Program-made: the position numbers and the translations under genes | Part shown: piece by piece, positions 7,760 to 17,934 of the stretch | Layout: each line of letters opens with the position of its first letter | Position numbering within the stretch: the first letter of the stretch is position 1 | The notes under the pieces: generated by a model | Told to the model about the DNA's origin: nothing | What the model saw: the letters and a program-made list of their open reading frames with translations, nothing else | The model's database searches: none | Source: Pontixanthobacter aestiaquae | GTDB taxonomy: Bacteria > Pseudomonadota > Alphaproteobacteria > Sphingomonadales > Sphingomonadaceae | Assembly: GCF_009827455.1 (NCBI RefSeq) | Contig: NZ_WTYZ01000001.1 | Span: forward strand, 806,001 to 870,000 | Reading direction: 5' to 3' | Length of the DNA: 64,000 bases

Positions 7760-8836
7760 GTGACCGATAATTCCGACCTCTCCCCTGAGCGCCAGCCCGA
7801 GGATCAAGACGCAGCCCTGCGTCCAAAATCGCTGACCGAATTTATCGGGCAGGAGGCGGCGCGGGATAATTTGCGGGTGTTCGTCGAGGCCGCGAAATCG
7901 CGCGGTGAGGCGATGGATCATGTGCTGTTTTTTGGCCCTCCTGGCCTCGGCAAAACCACGCTGGCGCAGATCGTGGCCAAGGAATTGGGCGTCGGCTTTC
8001 GCGCCACATCGGGCCCGGTCATTGGCAAAGCGGGTGATCTGGCGGCGCTGCTGACCAATCTCGAAGAAGGCGATGTCCTGTTTATCGACGAGATTCACCG
8101 GCTTAATCCGGTGGTCGAGGAAGTGCTCTATCCGGCGATGGAGGACCGCGCGCTCGATCTGATTATCGGCGAAGGCCCGTCTGCGCGCAGCGTGCGGATT
8201 GATTTGCCGCCGTTTACGCTGGTTGGTGCGACCACGCGGCAGGGCTTACTAACCACGCCACTGCGCGACCGGTTCGGTATTCCGGTGCGGCTCAATTTCT
8301 ATACCGAGGAGGAGCTTGAGCGCGTCGTCAAACGCGGCGCCAAGCTGCTCGACATGGCCATTGAGCCTGCGGGCGCGCGCGAGATTGCGCGCCGCGCGAG
8401 GGGCACTCCGCGCGTTGCCGGGCGTCTGATGCGTAGAGTCCGCGACTTTGCGCATGTCGCTGGTGATGGTGTGGTTTCGGCGAAGATTGCCGATGAAGCG
8501 CTCACCCGTTTGGAAGTCGATCGGTTGGGTCTGGATGCGATGGATCGGCGCTATCTAATGATGATTGCAGACATCTACAAAGGCGGTCCGGTCGGCGTTG
8601 AAACGCTTGCTGCCGGCCTCGCCGAACCGCGCGATACGATAGAGGAAGTGGTCGAGCCTTTCCTCATTCAGCTAGGTTTGGTTGCACGTACGGCACGCGG
8701 CCGCTGCCTCAATGATTTGGCCTGGAAGCATCTCGATATGGAGGCGCCCCCCAACTCCGGTAACCCTGCGAATCACGGCAAAAGTGATTCGGGGCCGGAG
8801 ACGTCGCAAACGGGCTTGTTCGATGGAGAAAGTTAA
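7760..8836 (+). CDS. ruvB: Holliday junction ATPase RuvB
   Basis: A 358-residue AAA+ motor with a GTG start. Features are [17 protein letters not shown], Walker [13 protein letters not shown], Walker [10 protein letters not shown], sensor 1 [20 protein letters not shown], and a C-terminal winged-helix domain ([20 protein letters not shown]). It pumps DNA through the RuvA-bound junction during recombination repair. The C-terminal 30 residues after the winged helix are variable and Ser/Gly-rich. In this genome it is separated from ruvA by three genes and 1.4 kb. Confidence 0.97.
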   Translation: MTDNSDLSPERQPEDQDAALRPKSLTEFIGQEAARDNLRVFVEAAKSRGEAMDHVLFFGPPGLGKTTLAQIVAKELGVGFRATSGPVIGKAGDLAALLTNLEEGDVLFIDEIHRLNPVVEEVLYPAMEDRALDLIIGEGPSARSVRIDLPPFTLVGATTRQGLLTTPLRDRFGIPVRLNFYTEEELERVVKRGAKLLDMAIEPAGAREIARRARGTPRVAGRLMRRVRDFAHVAGDGVVSAKIADEALTRLEVDRLGLDAMDRRYLMMIADIYKGGPVGVETLAAGLAEPRDTIEEVVEPFLIQLGLVARTARGRCLNDLAWKHLDMEAPPNSGNPANHGKSDSGPETSQTGLFDGES

Positions 8837-9051
8837 CAGTGCGGTAGGGTTTGGCACGATTTCGGTTCCATTGTGGGACAAGTCGCGGAATCGCGCCGTT
8901 CATCGCTCGGAAATTTTCCGAATCGGCGGTTTTTCATGGTTAATTTGATTGCCGGTTAAGGGGTCCAGGCGCTTGTTGTTGTGCGAGGGAATTGAATGGA
9001 GGCAGACCCGCTGCTCTCCAAACATCCCGAGAGTAACAAGAGAGTTTGCCC

Positions 9052-10674
9052 ATGTCGGTAAAAATGGCCCTAGCGAAATTGTCTGCGACAGCAGCAGGCG
9101 GCGCGCTGTTAGCAGGTGGTGCGGTGCACGTCGCCGAAACCCCGGTTACGGATAACCCGACTTACAAATCGGTTAAGTCGCAGCCGCGCTCGGTCAAAGC
9201 GAAGCCCGTACGCTATATTAAAGAGCGTCCGACAACGCGCAAGCGCATCGTGCGCACCGAACCTCGCAAGCGCCGGATCGTGCGCCGCGAAGTCGAGTGC
9301 CAGCCGGTTGGCGGCATTGCTCATGGCGGCATCGTCGACGGTGCCTATACAGGAGGTGCCTATGCGGGCGGCACTGCCTACGTAGACGGACAAGTCGACG
9401 GCTGTGCGCCTGCCTATCAAATGGCTCTGGCAGCAATTCCGGCTCCTTATGCACCCCCGCCGCAGCCTCCTTTCCAAGGCGGTAGCAGCGGCGGCGTAAC
9501 CGTAATCGGCGGAAGCGGCGGTTTTGGCGGCGGCTTCGGCGGCGGCTTCTTTGGCGGCTTCTTCGGTGGCGGCGGTAGCTCGGGCGGCAGCGTTGTCGTC
9601 AGCTCGACCACAACCACATCGGGCGGTATCAGCAGCGGTGGTAGCGGCGGCACATCGACCTCTACTTCGGGTGGCTCGACATCGACTTCGGGCGGTAATG
9701 GCACATCGGGCAGCTCCAGCGGTATCGTGATCGATATCGATATCGACAACACTAGCGGCGGCACCTCGACCTCGACCGGCGGTGTCACCAGCACCACGGG
9801 CGGCAGTACGACTGGCGGCATCAGCAGCACTTCGGGCAATGTCTCTTCGACATCAAGCTCGGGCGGCAGCAGCACGACCACTGGCGGTGTCAGCACCTCG
9901 ACTGGCGGCGTTTCGACATCAACCGGCGGAATCAGCAGCACTAGCTCCTCCGGCAATGTCTCGTCCTCGACCGGCGGTGTATCCAGCTCTTCGGGCAATG
10001 TGTCCTCATCGACTGGCGGTGTATCCAGCTCCTCGGGTAACGTCTCCAGCTCTTCGGGTAACGTCTCCAGTTCGTCGGGTAATGTGTCGAGTTCTAGCGG
10101 TAACGTGTCGAGTTCTTCAGGCAACGTTTCCAGCTCAAGCGGCAACAACGCCTCATCGTCGAGCAGCAGTTCGTCCAGCTCCAGTTCCTCGTCGTCCTCT
10201 AGCTCTAGCTCGTCTTCGTCGGGCGGTAGCAACGGCGGCACCAACGGGGGCAACACTTCGGGCGGCCATCCCGGGACCACTACCGGCGGCACCAATGGCG
10301 GATCAACCGGTTCGAGCTCTAGCAGCTCTTCATCGTCAAGCAGTTCCAGCTCCTCAAGCTCGGGCGGAACCACCGGCGGCGCAACATCGAGCGGTTCTTC
10401 GTCGAGCAGTTCTTCCTCGTCGTCGAGCTCCAGCTCTTCCTCTTCGGGCGGTGCAACCAGCTCGGGCAACATGACCAGCTCGACCAGCAGCTCTTCGGGT
10501 AGCTCGTCATCAAGCAGCAGCTCTAGCTCATCGTCGTCAAGCAGTTCGTCTTCGTCCAGCTCTTCGACTACGGGCGGAACTCCGGTTCCAGCACCTCCGA
10601 TGATGATCCTATTCGGGTTGGCTACTGCAGCAGTCCTCGGACGCAAGAAGTTCAAACTCACGAAAGCGGCCTAA
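9052..10674 (+). CDS. Ser/Gly repeat surface protein with PEP-CTERM-like tail
   Basis: 540 residues. In order: a weakly hydrophobic N-terminus (MSVKMALAKLSATAAGGALL), a very basic segment (about 40-85, Arg/Lys-rich), a Gly/Tyr/Ala patch with two Cys, a Gly/Phe-rich stretch (about 145-180), then over 300 residues of Ser, Gly and Thr. The latter include about seven 8-residue SSSSGNVS-type repeats and long poly-Ser runs. The end reads TPVPAPPMMILFGLATAAVL then GRKKFKLTKAA: a Pro-rich motif, a single membrane helix and a basic tail, the layout of PEP-CTERM/exosortase signals. Ser codons vary freely between repeats, so selection acts on protein. A surface, possibly glycosylated, role is inferred. 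Confidence 0.75.
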   Translation: MSVKMALAKLSATAAGGALLAGGAVHVAETPVTDNPTYKSVKSQPRSVKAKPVRYIKERPTTRKRIVRTEPRKRRIVRREVECQPVGGIAHGGIVDGAYTGGAYAGGTAYVDGQVDGCAPAYQMALAAIPAPYAPPPQPPFQGGSSGGVTVIGGSGGFGGGFGGGFFGGFFGGGGSSGGSVVVSSTTTTSGGISSGGSGGTSTSTSGGSTSTSGGNGTSGSSSGIVIDIDIDNTSGGTSTSTGGVTSTTGGSTTGGISSTSGNVSSTSSSGGSSTTTGGVSTSTGGVSTSTGGISSTSSSGNVSSSTGGVSSSSGNVSSSTGGVSSSSGNVSSSSGNVSSSSGNVSSSSGNVSSSSGNVSSSSGNNASSSSSSSSSSSSSSSSSSSSSSSGGSNGGTNGGNTSGGHPGTTTGGTNGGSTGSSSSSSSSSSSSSSSSSGGTTGGATSSGSSSSSSSSSSSSSSSSSGGATSSGNMTSSTSSSSGSSSSSSSSSSSSSSSSSSSSSSTTGGTPVPAPPMMILFGLATAAVLGRKKFKLTKAA

Positions 10675-10700
10675 CCGCCGCTTCGGAACTCCAGACTAAG

Positions 10701-10742
10701 GGGCGGCTCCCAGCTTGAAAGAGCGACGGAGCTGCCCTTTTT
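10701..10742 (+). terminator. Rho-independent terminator of the Ser/Gly protein gene
   Basis: GGGCGGCTCC (10701-10710) pairs with GGAGCTGCCC (10728-10737) with one G-U pair, followed by TTTTT (10738-10742). It lies between two convergent genes. Confidence 0.85.
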
Positions 10743-11261
10743 CTATGTACCGGATGTTTGTTCTGGTTTTTCGGCACTGACCCAATCGAGTTCTGATGTT
10801 GGGATCACATCGGCCAGCTCCCACACATTGGTGTAGCCATATCCGTGCAGATTGATGAATGTCGGGATGTTTAGTGCCAGCGGTGCGCGCTTGCTGACGA
10901 TTGGTCGGATGTTGTCGCTGAAGTTGTTGTTGCAATAAATGAAAATTGGGCGGGTTTGATCTGCGCCCAGAACGTTGGCCAGCTTCTCATCCGTGAAGTC
11001 GGAGAATGGCAGGTTGATGGCGCCTGCGATGTGACCTTCAGCGAAAGCTGCAGCGGATCGTGTGTCAAGCAAGATAGCTCGTTCGGCCTGCGATCGTTCG
11101 GTAAACTCTTTGAGCGGTAGCCTGTGTGCCTCACGCACCTCGGCCAGCTCGATCGTCAGTTTGACGAACGCATTATAATCGATTTGCGGGTCAGCCAGTT
11201 GCGCGACCACCGGTGTTGCGGAGATAATGGTTGCAACAATTGCCAAAGTTAGAGTGCGCAT
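10743..11261 (-). CDS. Periplasmic rhodanese-like protein
   Basis: 172 residues with a signal peptide (MRTLTLAIVATIISATPVVA) and a rhodanese fold: AILLDTRSAAAFAEGHIAGA and FIYCNNNFSDN. The Cys of YCNNN is at the active-site position, but the loop is longer and differs from the usual CxxGxR, so sulfurtransferase activity is uncertain. The C-terminal NVWELADVIPTSELDWV segment recurs in related secreted proteins. Convergent with the Ser/Gly protein gene; a second, different rhodanese lies 60 bp upstream on the same strand. Confidence 0.8.
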   Translation of the reverse strand: MRTLTLAIVATIISATPVVAQLADPQIDYNAFVKLTIELAEVREAHRLPLKEFTERSQAERAILLDTRSAAAFAEGHIAGAINLPFSDFTDEKLANVLGADQTRPIFIYCNNNFSDNIRPIVSKRAPLALNIPTFINLHGYGYTNVWELADVIPTSELDWVSAEKPEQTSGT

Positions 11262-11322
11262 CGTGTTCTCCCATCAAAAGGAGAAGCTGCTCCGGCCTCA
11301 CTGTATCCGCACTGAACGTCAA

Positions 11323-11760
11323 TTATTCGGCTTCAGCCGGTTCAGGTATCGTCAGCAATCCAGCTTCCTGCCAAGCAAGGATACCACCTTCCAAGTGGCG
11401 GATCTTAACTTGGTGGTGGTCGGCGAGAATTGTCGCAGCACGACCAGATCTGCCACTTGAACGGCAATATAAGATCGTCTCGCGTTCAGCCTCCATCGGG
11501 ATCGTCGCCGGGTCAAAGGTTTGCAGCGGCGCGTTGAGCGCGCCGTGCAATCTGGCCTCACCGAACTCGGCGGGCGTGCGAACATCGATAAGCACAACCT
11601 TGTTCTGCTCAATCAAATTAGCGAGCTCTGCCGGGCTGATGAAAGCGACCTCGGCCTCGCCCACCTCGCCTGCAACGGTTTTCGGCACCAGCGCATCACT
11701 GGCGTAGCCGCAACCCGACAGAACAAGCGTAGCAGCGATGATCGATGCCCGTATTTGCAT
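11323..11760 (-). CDS. Rhodanese-domain lipoprotein
   Basis: 145 residues from the ATG at 11758-11760: MQIRASIIAATLVLSGCGYA, a lipoprotein signal with LSGC lipobox. The rhodanese domain has VVLIDVRTPAEFGEARLHGA and active-site loop YCRSSGRSGRAA (CxxxGxR). The longer ORF to 11874 reads through acnA and is rejected. The start is 1 bp after the acnA stop codon, implying coupling to acnA. Rhodaneses transfer sulfane sulfur; a periplasmic lipoprotein cannot serve the aconitase cluster directly, so the functional link is unclear. Confidence 0.85.
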   Translation of the reverse strand: MQIRASIIAATLVLSGCGYASDALVPKTVAGEVGEAEVAFISPAELANLIEQNKVVLIDVRTPAEFGEARLHGALNAPLQTFDPATIPMEAERETILYCRSSGRSGRAATILADHHQVKIRHLEGGILAWQEAGLLTIPEPAEAE

Positions 11761-11761
11761 G

Positions 11762-14434
11762 CTAAGCAGCCAGTTTGCGGAGCACGTAATGGAGAATGCC
11801 GCCATTGCGGTAATATTCCATCTCGTTCGCAGTATCGATCCGGCATTGTGCGGTAAAAGTGAACTCGCTGCCATCGGCGCGAGTCACAGCGACTTCGACA
11901 TCCTGACCAGGAGTCAGATCCGCAAGGCCGAGGATGCTGAAGCTGTCATCGCCAGTCAAACCCAAAGTCTCGCGCGTATCGCCGTCTTTGAATTGCAGCG
12001 GCAGCACGCCCATGCCGACCAGGTTCGAGCGGTGAATACGCTCGAAGCTCTCAACGATCACGGCGCGAACGCCAAGAAGAATGGTACCTTTCGCAGCCCA
12101 GTCGCGGCTTGATCCGGTACCATATTCCTTACCGCCGACAACGATCAGCGGTGTGCCGTCTGCCTTGTGCTTCATCGCGGCATCGTAAATCGCCATCTGC
12201 TCGCCATTATACGTGGTGTAGCCACCCTCGACGCCGGGGACCATTTCGTTCTTGATGCGGATATTGGCGAACGTGCCGCGCATCATAACTTCGTGGTTAC
12301 CGCGGCGCGATCCGTAGGAATTGAAGTCTGCCTTGGCGACCTGATTGCTCATCAAATATTCGCCAGCAGGGCTGTCTTCCTTGATCGCACCGGCAGGTGA
12401 GATGTGGTCGGTGGTGACCGAGTCGCCCAGAACAGCCAGCGGCTTGGCGCCATTGATATCGGTGATCGGGGCAGGAGTCATATCCATGCCTTCGAAATAG
12501 GGCGGGTTGGCAACATACGTGCTGCCTGGACGCCATTGATAGGTGTCCGAACCATCGACATTGATCGCCTGCCAATGCTCGTCACCCTTATACACGTCGG
12601 CATAGCGGGTTTCGAACATTTCGCGGTCGATCGAACTTGCACGCAGTTCAGCGATTTCGAGATTGCTGGGCCAAATATCTTTCAAGAATACGTCGTTGCC
12701 GTCCTGATCCTGACCTAGCGGGGTATCGACCATATCGGTGGTGACAGTGCCGCGCAAAGCATAGGCAACAACCAGCGGCGGCGAAGCGAGGAAGTTTGCT
12801 TGAACGTCCGGCGAGACGCGGCCTTCGAAGTTGCGGTTGCCCGACAGCACCGAAGCCGCAACAATGTTGTTGCCATTGATGGCCTTGCTGATCGGAGGTG
12901 CCAGCGGGCCGGAGTTTCCGATGCAGGTTGTGCAACCATAGCCGACCAGATCAAAACCCAGCGCATCAAGATCATCCTGCAGACCGGCTTTCTCGAGATA
13001 GTCGGTGACCACCTGTGATCCCGGTGCGAGGCTGGTCTTGACCCATGGCTTTGGCGCGAGGCCTTTTGCGCGCGCCTTACGCGCAACCAGACCGGCAGCG
13101 ATCAGAACATCGGGATTCGATGTGTTGGTGCAGCTGGTAATCGCAGCGATAACAACGTCGCCATCGCCGATGTCGTGGTCTTTGCCGTCAACGTCAACGC
13201 GTTCTGCAGCGTCTTTCTTGAAGATCTTCTTGAGGTCGCCATTGAACAGCTCGTCGACATTGGGCAACGTGACCTTGTCTTGTGGACGCTTGGGGCCTGC
13301 GAGCGATGGGACAACGCCTGCCATATCGAGGCTGAGCGTTTTGGTGAAGACAGGCTCATTCGCCGGATCGAACCACATGCCTTGCTCTTTGGCATAGGCT
13401 TCGATCAGCGCAATTTGCTCTTCATCGCGGCCTGTTAGGCGCATATATTCGATGGTTTTGTCATCGATGCCGAAGAACCCGCATGTCGCGCCGTATTCGG
13501 GTGCCATATTGGCGATGGTCGCACGGTCGGCGAGGCTCAAATTAGCAACGCCGGGGCCGTAAAACTCTACGAAACTGCCGACAACGCCAACTTCGCGCAG
13601 CATTTGCACGCAGGTCAGCACGAGGTCAGTCGCGGTAACGCCTTCGGCCAGTGCGCCCTCGAGCTTGAAGCCGCAGACTTGCGGGACCAGCATCGAAACG
13701 GGCTGGCCAAGCATCGCTGCTTCGGCTTCAATCCCGCCAACGCCCCAGCCAAGTACGCCTAGGCCGTTGATCATGGTGGTGTGGCTGTCTGTGCCGACGC
13801 AAGTGTCTGGATACGCAACCATCATGCCGTCTGGACCAGCGGAGGACCACACGCCTTGGCCGATATGTTCAAGGTTCACCTGATGGCAAATGCCCGTGCC
13901 CGGAGGAACAGCTTTGAAATTGTCGAGGCTTTTCGCGCCCCATTTCAGGAAGTCGTAGCGCTCTGCATTGCGCTGATATTCCATTTCCACATTGTGCTCG
14001 AACGCTTTGGGATGGCCGAATTCATCGACCATTACCGAGTGGTCAATCACCAGGTGCACAGGGACCTGCGGGTTAATCTTCTGCGTATCACCGCCCAGCT
14101 TGCCGATCGCATCGCGCATCGCGGCAAGGTCAACCACGCAAGGAACGCCGGTGAAGTCTTGCAGCAGCACGCGCGCGGGGCGGTACTGGATCTCGCTTCC
14201 AGTCTTGGGGTCTTTTTGCCAGTCGGCGAGACCCTGAATATCGTCGGTCGAAACGGTGAACCCGCCATCTTCGAAACGCAGCAGGTTCTCCAGCAGGACT
14301 TTCATCGAGAACGGCAGCTTGCTGACATCACCGATTTTCTCCGCCGCTTTGGCGAGAGAGTAATAGGCGTATTCCTTGCCGCCTACAGTGAGAGTGCTGC
14401 GTGTGCCGAGTGTGTCCTTACCGACCTGCGTCAT
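11762..14434 (-). CDS. acnA: Aconitate hydratase A
   Basis: 890 residues, full length for the AcnA/IRP1 family. [4Fe-4S] ligands are the Cys in [10 protein letters not shown] and the pair in [12 protein letters not shown]. Other signatures are [32 protein letters not shown] and the C-terminal swivel domain with [16 protein letters not shown]. It isomerises citrate to isocitrate in the TCA cycle. The upstream 177 bp hold its promoter region, and the lipoprotein rhodanese follows immediately. Confidence 0.97.
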   Translation of the reverse strand: MTQVGKDTLGTRSTLTVGGKEYAYYSLAKAAEKIGDVSKLPFSMKVLLENLLRFEDGGFTVSTDDIQGLADWQKDPKTGSEIQYRPARVLLQDFTGVPCVVDLAAMRDAIGKLGGDTQKINPQVPVHLVIDHSVMVDEFGHPKAFEHNVEMEYQRNAERYDFLKWGAKSLDNFKAVPPGTGICHQVNLEHIGQGVWSSAGPDGMMVAYPDTCVGTDSHTTMINGLGVLGWGVGGIEAEAAMLGQPVSMLVPQVCGFKLEGALAEGVTATDLVLTCVQMLREVGVVGSFVEFYGPGVANLSLADRATIANMAPEYGATCGFFGIDDKTIEYMRLTGRDEEQIALIEAYAKEQGMWFDPANEPVFTKTLSLDMAGVVPSLAGPKRPQDKVTLPNVDELFNGDLKKIFKKDAAERVDVDGKDHDIGDGDVVIAAITSCTNTSNPDVLIAAGLVARKARAKGLAPKPWVKTSLAPGSQVVTDYLEKAGLQDDLDALGFDLVGYGCTTCIGNSGPLAPPISKAINGNNIVAASVLSGNRNFEGRVSPDVQANFLASPPLVVAYALRGTVTTDMVDTPLGQDQDGNDVFLKDIWPSNLEIAELRASSIDREMFETRYADVYKGDEHWQAINVDGSDTYQWRPGSTYVANPPYFEGMDMTPAPITDINGAKPLAVLGDSVTTDHISPAGAIKEDSPAGEYLMSNQVAKADFNSYGSRRGNHEVMMRGTFANIRIKNEMVPGVEGGYTTYNGEQMAIYDAAMKHKADGTPLIVVGGKEYGTGSSRDWAAKGTILLGVRAVIVESFERIHRSNLVGMGVLPLQFKDGDTRETLGLTGDDSFSILGLADLTPGQDVEVAVTRADGSEFTFTAQCRIDTANEMEYYRNGGILHYVLRKLAA

Positions 14435-14611
14435 CCGGGTGTTTCCTTTCGAGTGTGAGGTTCGCTCAGCAACCCCGCGGTGAACGTGGGTGGCGGCGAA
14501 CGAATATCTGTCGCGGCACCTGCTCTTTCAGGCCGCTTTGGTCAAGACTTCGCACTTGCAAAATCGGCCAAATCGCGCCGGAAAGGCTGAATTCCTTACT
14601 CAATCAAGCCG

Positions 14612-15508
14612 CTAGAGCGCGCTTTGTTCCGTTTGTGGTAGTTTGGGGCGTTGCTTTGCCGCTATCCAGCAGCCGATGACGATCAGGATCGTCCCTGCAA
14701 TCGCCGTGATGGTGATGGTCTCTTTGAAGAACAGCCAGCCGAAGAGTGCGGCCCACAGGAAGCCGGAATATTCCATCGGGACCAATGCCTGCGTTTCTGC
14801 ACGGGCATAAGCCCATGTTATCGCGAACGAACCGAGCAGAGTCAGGATTGCAGCTGCCGCAAGATCACCCATCACATGGAGTTCAGGCGTCGCAAAGAAC
14901 CATGGCGCAAACACTGCAAGGACCAGCCCAGCGACACCGCTATGGAAGGTTGTGGCTTCCAACGGAGTCGAGACCTGCGCTTGTCGGCGGATTACGATGA
15001 AATTGTAAGCGTAAAGCAGCGCTGAAAACAGGATCGCTGCCAGGCCTTTCAGCGTTTCTGTGTCGTAATCGGCGGCACCCAGCCTTCCGCTGATGATGAT
15101 CATAGTTCCGATCAGGCCCAGAAAAGATGCGATGATAGCTTTTCGCTGGATGCTCTCTCCCAGCAGGATTGCGGCCAGGTACAACGCAATCAGCGGCGCT
15201 ATGAAAGATATCGCGATAGCTTCTGCAATGGGCAGCTTGGTGATTGCATAGAAAAAGCTCAGCGCCATGAAGCCTGACACAGTCCCGCGCAGGACGTGCA
15301 ATTTGAGCACATGCCTCTCTGGCCAAGTGGGGCGCGTGCCCAGCCACACCGGCGCGATCAATCCAGCCGCTATGGTCGAGCGCAGCAGTGCAGCGCTGTA
15401 AGCACCGGCTGCCAATGCGGCGCTTTTCATGAACGCATCCATCAGCGACAAAAACCCGACACCCAATAAGGCTGCAATGAAGGGCAGGATCGCGTGCTGC
15501 TTGGGCAT
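14612..15508 (-). CDS. EamA-family (DMT) transporter
   Basis: About 298 residues from MPKQHAILPFIAALLGVGFL; in-frame starts at 15520, 15565 and 15580 would add up to 24 residues, and none has a clear Shine-Dalgarno. There are ten hydrophobic helices in two EamA repeats, with family segments such as FFYAITKLPIAEAIAISFIAPL and the second-repeat AETQALVPMEYSGFLWAALF. DMT exporters move small metabolites across the inner membrane; the substrate cannot be predicted. It is a single gene, divergent from the L,D-transpeptidase. Confidence 0.85.
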   Translation of the reverse strand: MPKQHAILPFIAALLGVGFLSLMDAFMKSAALAAGAYSAALLRSTIAAGLIAPVWLGTRPTWPERHVLKLHVLRGTVSGFMALSFFYAITKLPIAEAIAISFIAPLIALYLAAILLGESIQRKAIIASFLGLIGTMIIISGRLGAADYDTETLKGLAAILFSALLYAYNFIVIRRQAQVSTPLEATTFHSGVAGLVLAVFAPWFFATPELHVMGDLAAAAILTLLGSFAITWAYARAETQALVPMEYSGFLWAALFGWLFFKETITITAIAGTILIVIGCWIAAKQRPKLPQTEQSAL

Positions 15509-15694
15509 GATGCCGCGCATAGGCGCTGTGTGGCGCGGCGTCACCACTTTGCTGCGATTCAGCATCCAGTAAGCCACCATGGTTGATGAAGCGTCGATAG
15601 TGGGGCAAAATCGAATCGCGCGAAGGGTGCGATCCGGTCCGAAATTCGGAACAATCGCCCCTGGATAGAATTATGACTGTATGCACAGTCGACA

Positions 15695-17107
15695 ATGATG
15701 GGACGCGACGTGACGACACAGAAGACTATCCGGATTTCCTTGTTGAGTGCCTTGGGTGCTGGTGCATATTTGGTGCCTGCAGGCCTTTCGGCACAGTCCG
15801 CCGGTCCCGAAAACCTGATTCCGGAGCCGACAGAAATCGTCGGCCAGCCGGTTGAAGTTGGAACTGATGCAGTTGCCGCAACTCCCGTCGAGCAGGCCAT
15901 TGATGCAATGGCCGAGCCCGATCTTCCAGAAGTGCAGGTCTGGAGCATCGAAAACGCCCGCGCTCTCGCCGCGATTATCGAAGGTATCGGTGAAGAAGGC
16001 CTCTATCCGGAAGATTACAATCTTTCCGGCCTGCGCCAAGCGATTGCGATTGGACCCGATGGCGCGCTGAACGATGTTGCGCGCAAGAGCTTCCAGTTCC
16101 TGGTTGAAGATCTGCGCGACGGGCGCACACCGATGCAGGGCCGCAAGCAGTGGTTTGTGCTTGATCCCGATGTTGATCGCTATCCGACTGACAAGTTGAT
16201 GGCTGATGCCGTCGCAACCGGCGATATCGCGGGCGTTCTAGCACGTATCATGCCCGAGCATCCCGACTATTTTCGCTTGAAGGACGAGCTGGCCAATACG
16301 CCGGAAACTGACGCCAAGCGGCGTAAGCTGATCATTGCCAATATGGATCGCTGGCGCTGGCTGGCGCGTGATCTGGGCAGCCAATATTTGATGACCAATG
16401 TGCCGGAGTACCAACTGCGCCTCACGGTCAACGACAAGATTATCCGGACCTACCGCACAGTGGTCGGAAAGCCCGGCCGGACTGCCACGCCGCAGATTGC
16501 CGAAAGCGTTGAGGGTGTAATTTTCAACCCGACCTGGACTGTGCCGCAATCGATTGTGAAAGGCGAGGGCCTCGGCGCGCGCGTGCTCGGCAATCCGGCA
16601 TGGGCGCGGGCCAAAGGTTATAAGGCAACGAAACATGCCAATGGCTGGGTCAATGTTGTTCAGCAGCCGGGGCCTACGAACTCACTTGGCCTGATGAAGC
16701 TCGATATGCCCAATCGCCACGCGATTTTCTTCCATGACACACCGTCGCGCCACCTGTTCAAAAATGCGCGTCGCGCGCTAAGCCACGGATGTATCCGCAC
16801 AGAACGCGCGACTGAGCTCGCAATTACATTGGCTATCCTGCAAGGCGGACTGACCGGTGATGAAGCGGCGGCGGTGTTGAAGACCGGTAAATATACCAAA
16901 ATCCCCTTCGGAAAGACGATGCCAGCCTACATTACCTATTTCACCATGGCGCAGGATATCAACGGCGAGCTGCGGACGTTTCAGGACATCTACGGCCGCG
17001 ACAAAGCGGTGCTCGACAGCTTCGAGCAACCACGCGTCCCGAACCGCAGCCGCGTTACCGGTGAGCAGGTTATTCCCATCGAGAACGATCCACGCGATAT
17101 TGTTTGA
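15695..17107 (+). CDS. L,D-transpeptidase, YcbB/LdtD-like
   Basis: 470 residues: N-terminal signal (ISLLSALGAGAYLVPAGLSA), a linker, a YcbB-type N-terminal scaffold (EGLYPEDYNLSGLRQAI), then the YkuD catalytic domain with PNRHAIFFHDTPSRHLF and the active-site Cys in ALSHGCIRTE. Such enzymes make 3-3 cross-links in peptidoglycan and resist most penicillins. It faces a second, unrelated L,D-transpeptidase 17 bp away. Several in-frame starts near 15695 are possible; the signal peptide fits any of them. Confidence 0.9.
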   Translation: MMGRDVTTQKTIRISLLSALGAGAYLVPAGLSAQSAGPENLIPEPTEIVGQPVEVGTDAVAATPVEQAIDAMAEPDLPEVQVWSIENARALAAIIEGIGEEGLYPEDYNLSGLRQAIAIGPDGALNDVARKSFQFLVEDLRDGRTPMQGRKQWFVLDPDVDRYPTDKLMADAVATGDIAGVLARIMPEHPDYFRLKDELANTPETDAKRRKLIIANMDRWRWLARDLGSQYLMTNVPEYQLRLTVNDKIIRTYRTVVGKPGRTATPQIAESVEGVIFNPTWTVPQSIVKGEGLGARVLGNPAWARAKGYKATKHANGWVNVVQQPGPTNSLGLMKLDMPNRHAIFFHDTPSRHLFKNARRALSHGCIRTERATELAITLAILQGGLTGDEAAAVLKTGKYTKIPFGKTMPAYITYFTMAQDINGELRTFQDIYGRDKAVLDSFEQPRVPNRSRVTGEQVIPIENDPRDIV

Positions 17108-17124
17108 GTTCGGTCCGGTTAAGC

Positions 17125-17856
17125 TTAGAAAACGCCGGGATTGAGCTGCTCTGCTCCGGTGGGATTCTCGGGCTGAAGCACTTCAACATTCTTCGGCATT
17201 TTCACCTCAGGCTGCGGCGGCGTTACAATCGACCCATCTTCAGCCCATCCGAAGCTGTCGGCGTGCAACACACGCCCGCCGCCTAGTTGCAAAAGTGCCA
17301 GCTTGAAGTCTGCATCACTCATCGCAAAGCACCCGTTCGACCTGCCTAGCACGCCCCATTTCTTGAGAAATTCGGGCTCTGCATATTTGGCGCGGTGCAT
17401 CACAATGGCCCGGTCCAACGCATTATCGTTGGTTGGGTCTAGCCCTTCCAGCCTGATCGATGTGCCAAAACGGCCGGTATACCAGCCGAATGTCGCATAA
17501 GTGCCTTTGCTACTGCAATGCGACCCTTCGACATTGGAATAGTGATTGAGCCACCCGTCATGATCCGGATCGGAGCCGTCGCCGTGGCTGACTAGGTAGG
17601 ATTGTACGGTCCCGGCACGCAGATTTACGAAGTGAAAGCGCGGTTCCGATGAACGCAAACCGTAATCTGCGATTCCGACAAAGTCGTCATGCCAGAGCAT
17701 CTCACGCGCCCGCGCTTTCGCCTGCGCCATCTTGGCAATCTCAGCCAGCTTGGCATCGCGCGGCAAGCCCGCGCGTGGTTGCGCAGCAAGGCGTGCCGGT
17801 ATGGCCAAAGCCGCTCCGGTGGCGATCGAGCTGCGAAGGAGGTCACGTCTGTTCAT
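17125..17856 (-). CDS. Murein L,D-transpeptidase catalytic-domain protein (YkuD_2 type)
   Basis: 243 residues from the ATG at 17854-17856: MNRRDLLRSSIATGAALAIP, a Tat-like signal with the twin Arg. The catalytic region resembles the DUF/YkuD_2 family: DGSDPDHDGWLNHYSNVEGS, MHRAKYAEPEF and GRSNGCFAMSD, with His and Cys in place. The longer ORF to 17946 adds sequence unlike the family. It probably acts in the periplasm on peptidoglycan; activity of this subfamily is less well proven than that of YcbB-type enzymes. Confidence 0.85.
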   Translation of the reverse strand: MNRRDLLRSSIATGAALAIPARLAAQPRAGLPRDAKLAEIAKMAQAKARAREMLWHDDFVGIADYGLRSSEPRFHFVNLRAGTVQSYLVSHGDGSDPDHDGWLNHYSNVEGSHCSSKGTYATFGWYTGRFGTSIRLEGLDPTNDNALDRAIVMHRAKYAEPEFLKKWGVLGRSNGCFAMSDADFKLALLQLGGGRVLHADSFGWAEDGSIVTPPQPEVKMPKNVEVLQPENPTGAEQLNPGVF

Positions 17857-17934
17857 TTGGACTTCGATATCATAGCATTGTTGGATGCTTGCTGAATGCC
17901 ACGAAAGTCTGGCCATTCCAAGCACGGAGGGATA

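Noticed and set aside
8940..8959. Possible CtrA site (two TTAA) before the Ser/Gly protein gene
   Set aside because: The two TTAA are 12 nt apart instead of 7.
9990..10150. Short regular repeats that might suggest a CRISPR array
   Set aside because: They are 24-bp in-frame degenerate codon repeats (SSSSGNVS) with no spacers.
9447..10661. 404-residue open frame opposite the Ser/Gly protein
   Set aside because: Composition (Glu, Leu, Pro runs) is simply the complement of Ser and Gly codons; no ribosome site or family content.
11323..11874. Longer start for the rhodanese lipoprotein
   Set aside because: The extension lies inside acnA and would bury the lipoprotein signal peptide.
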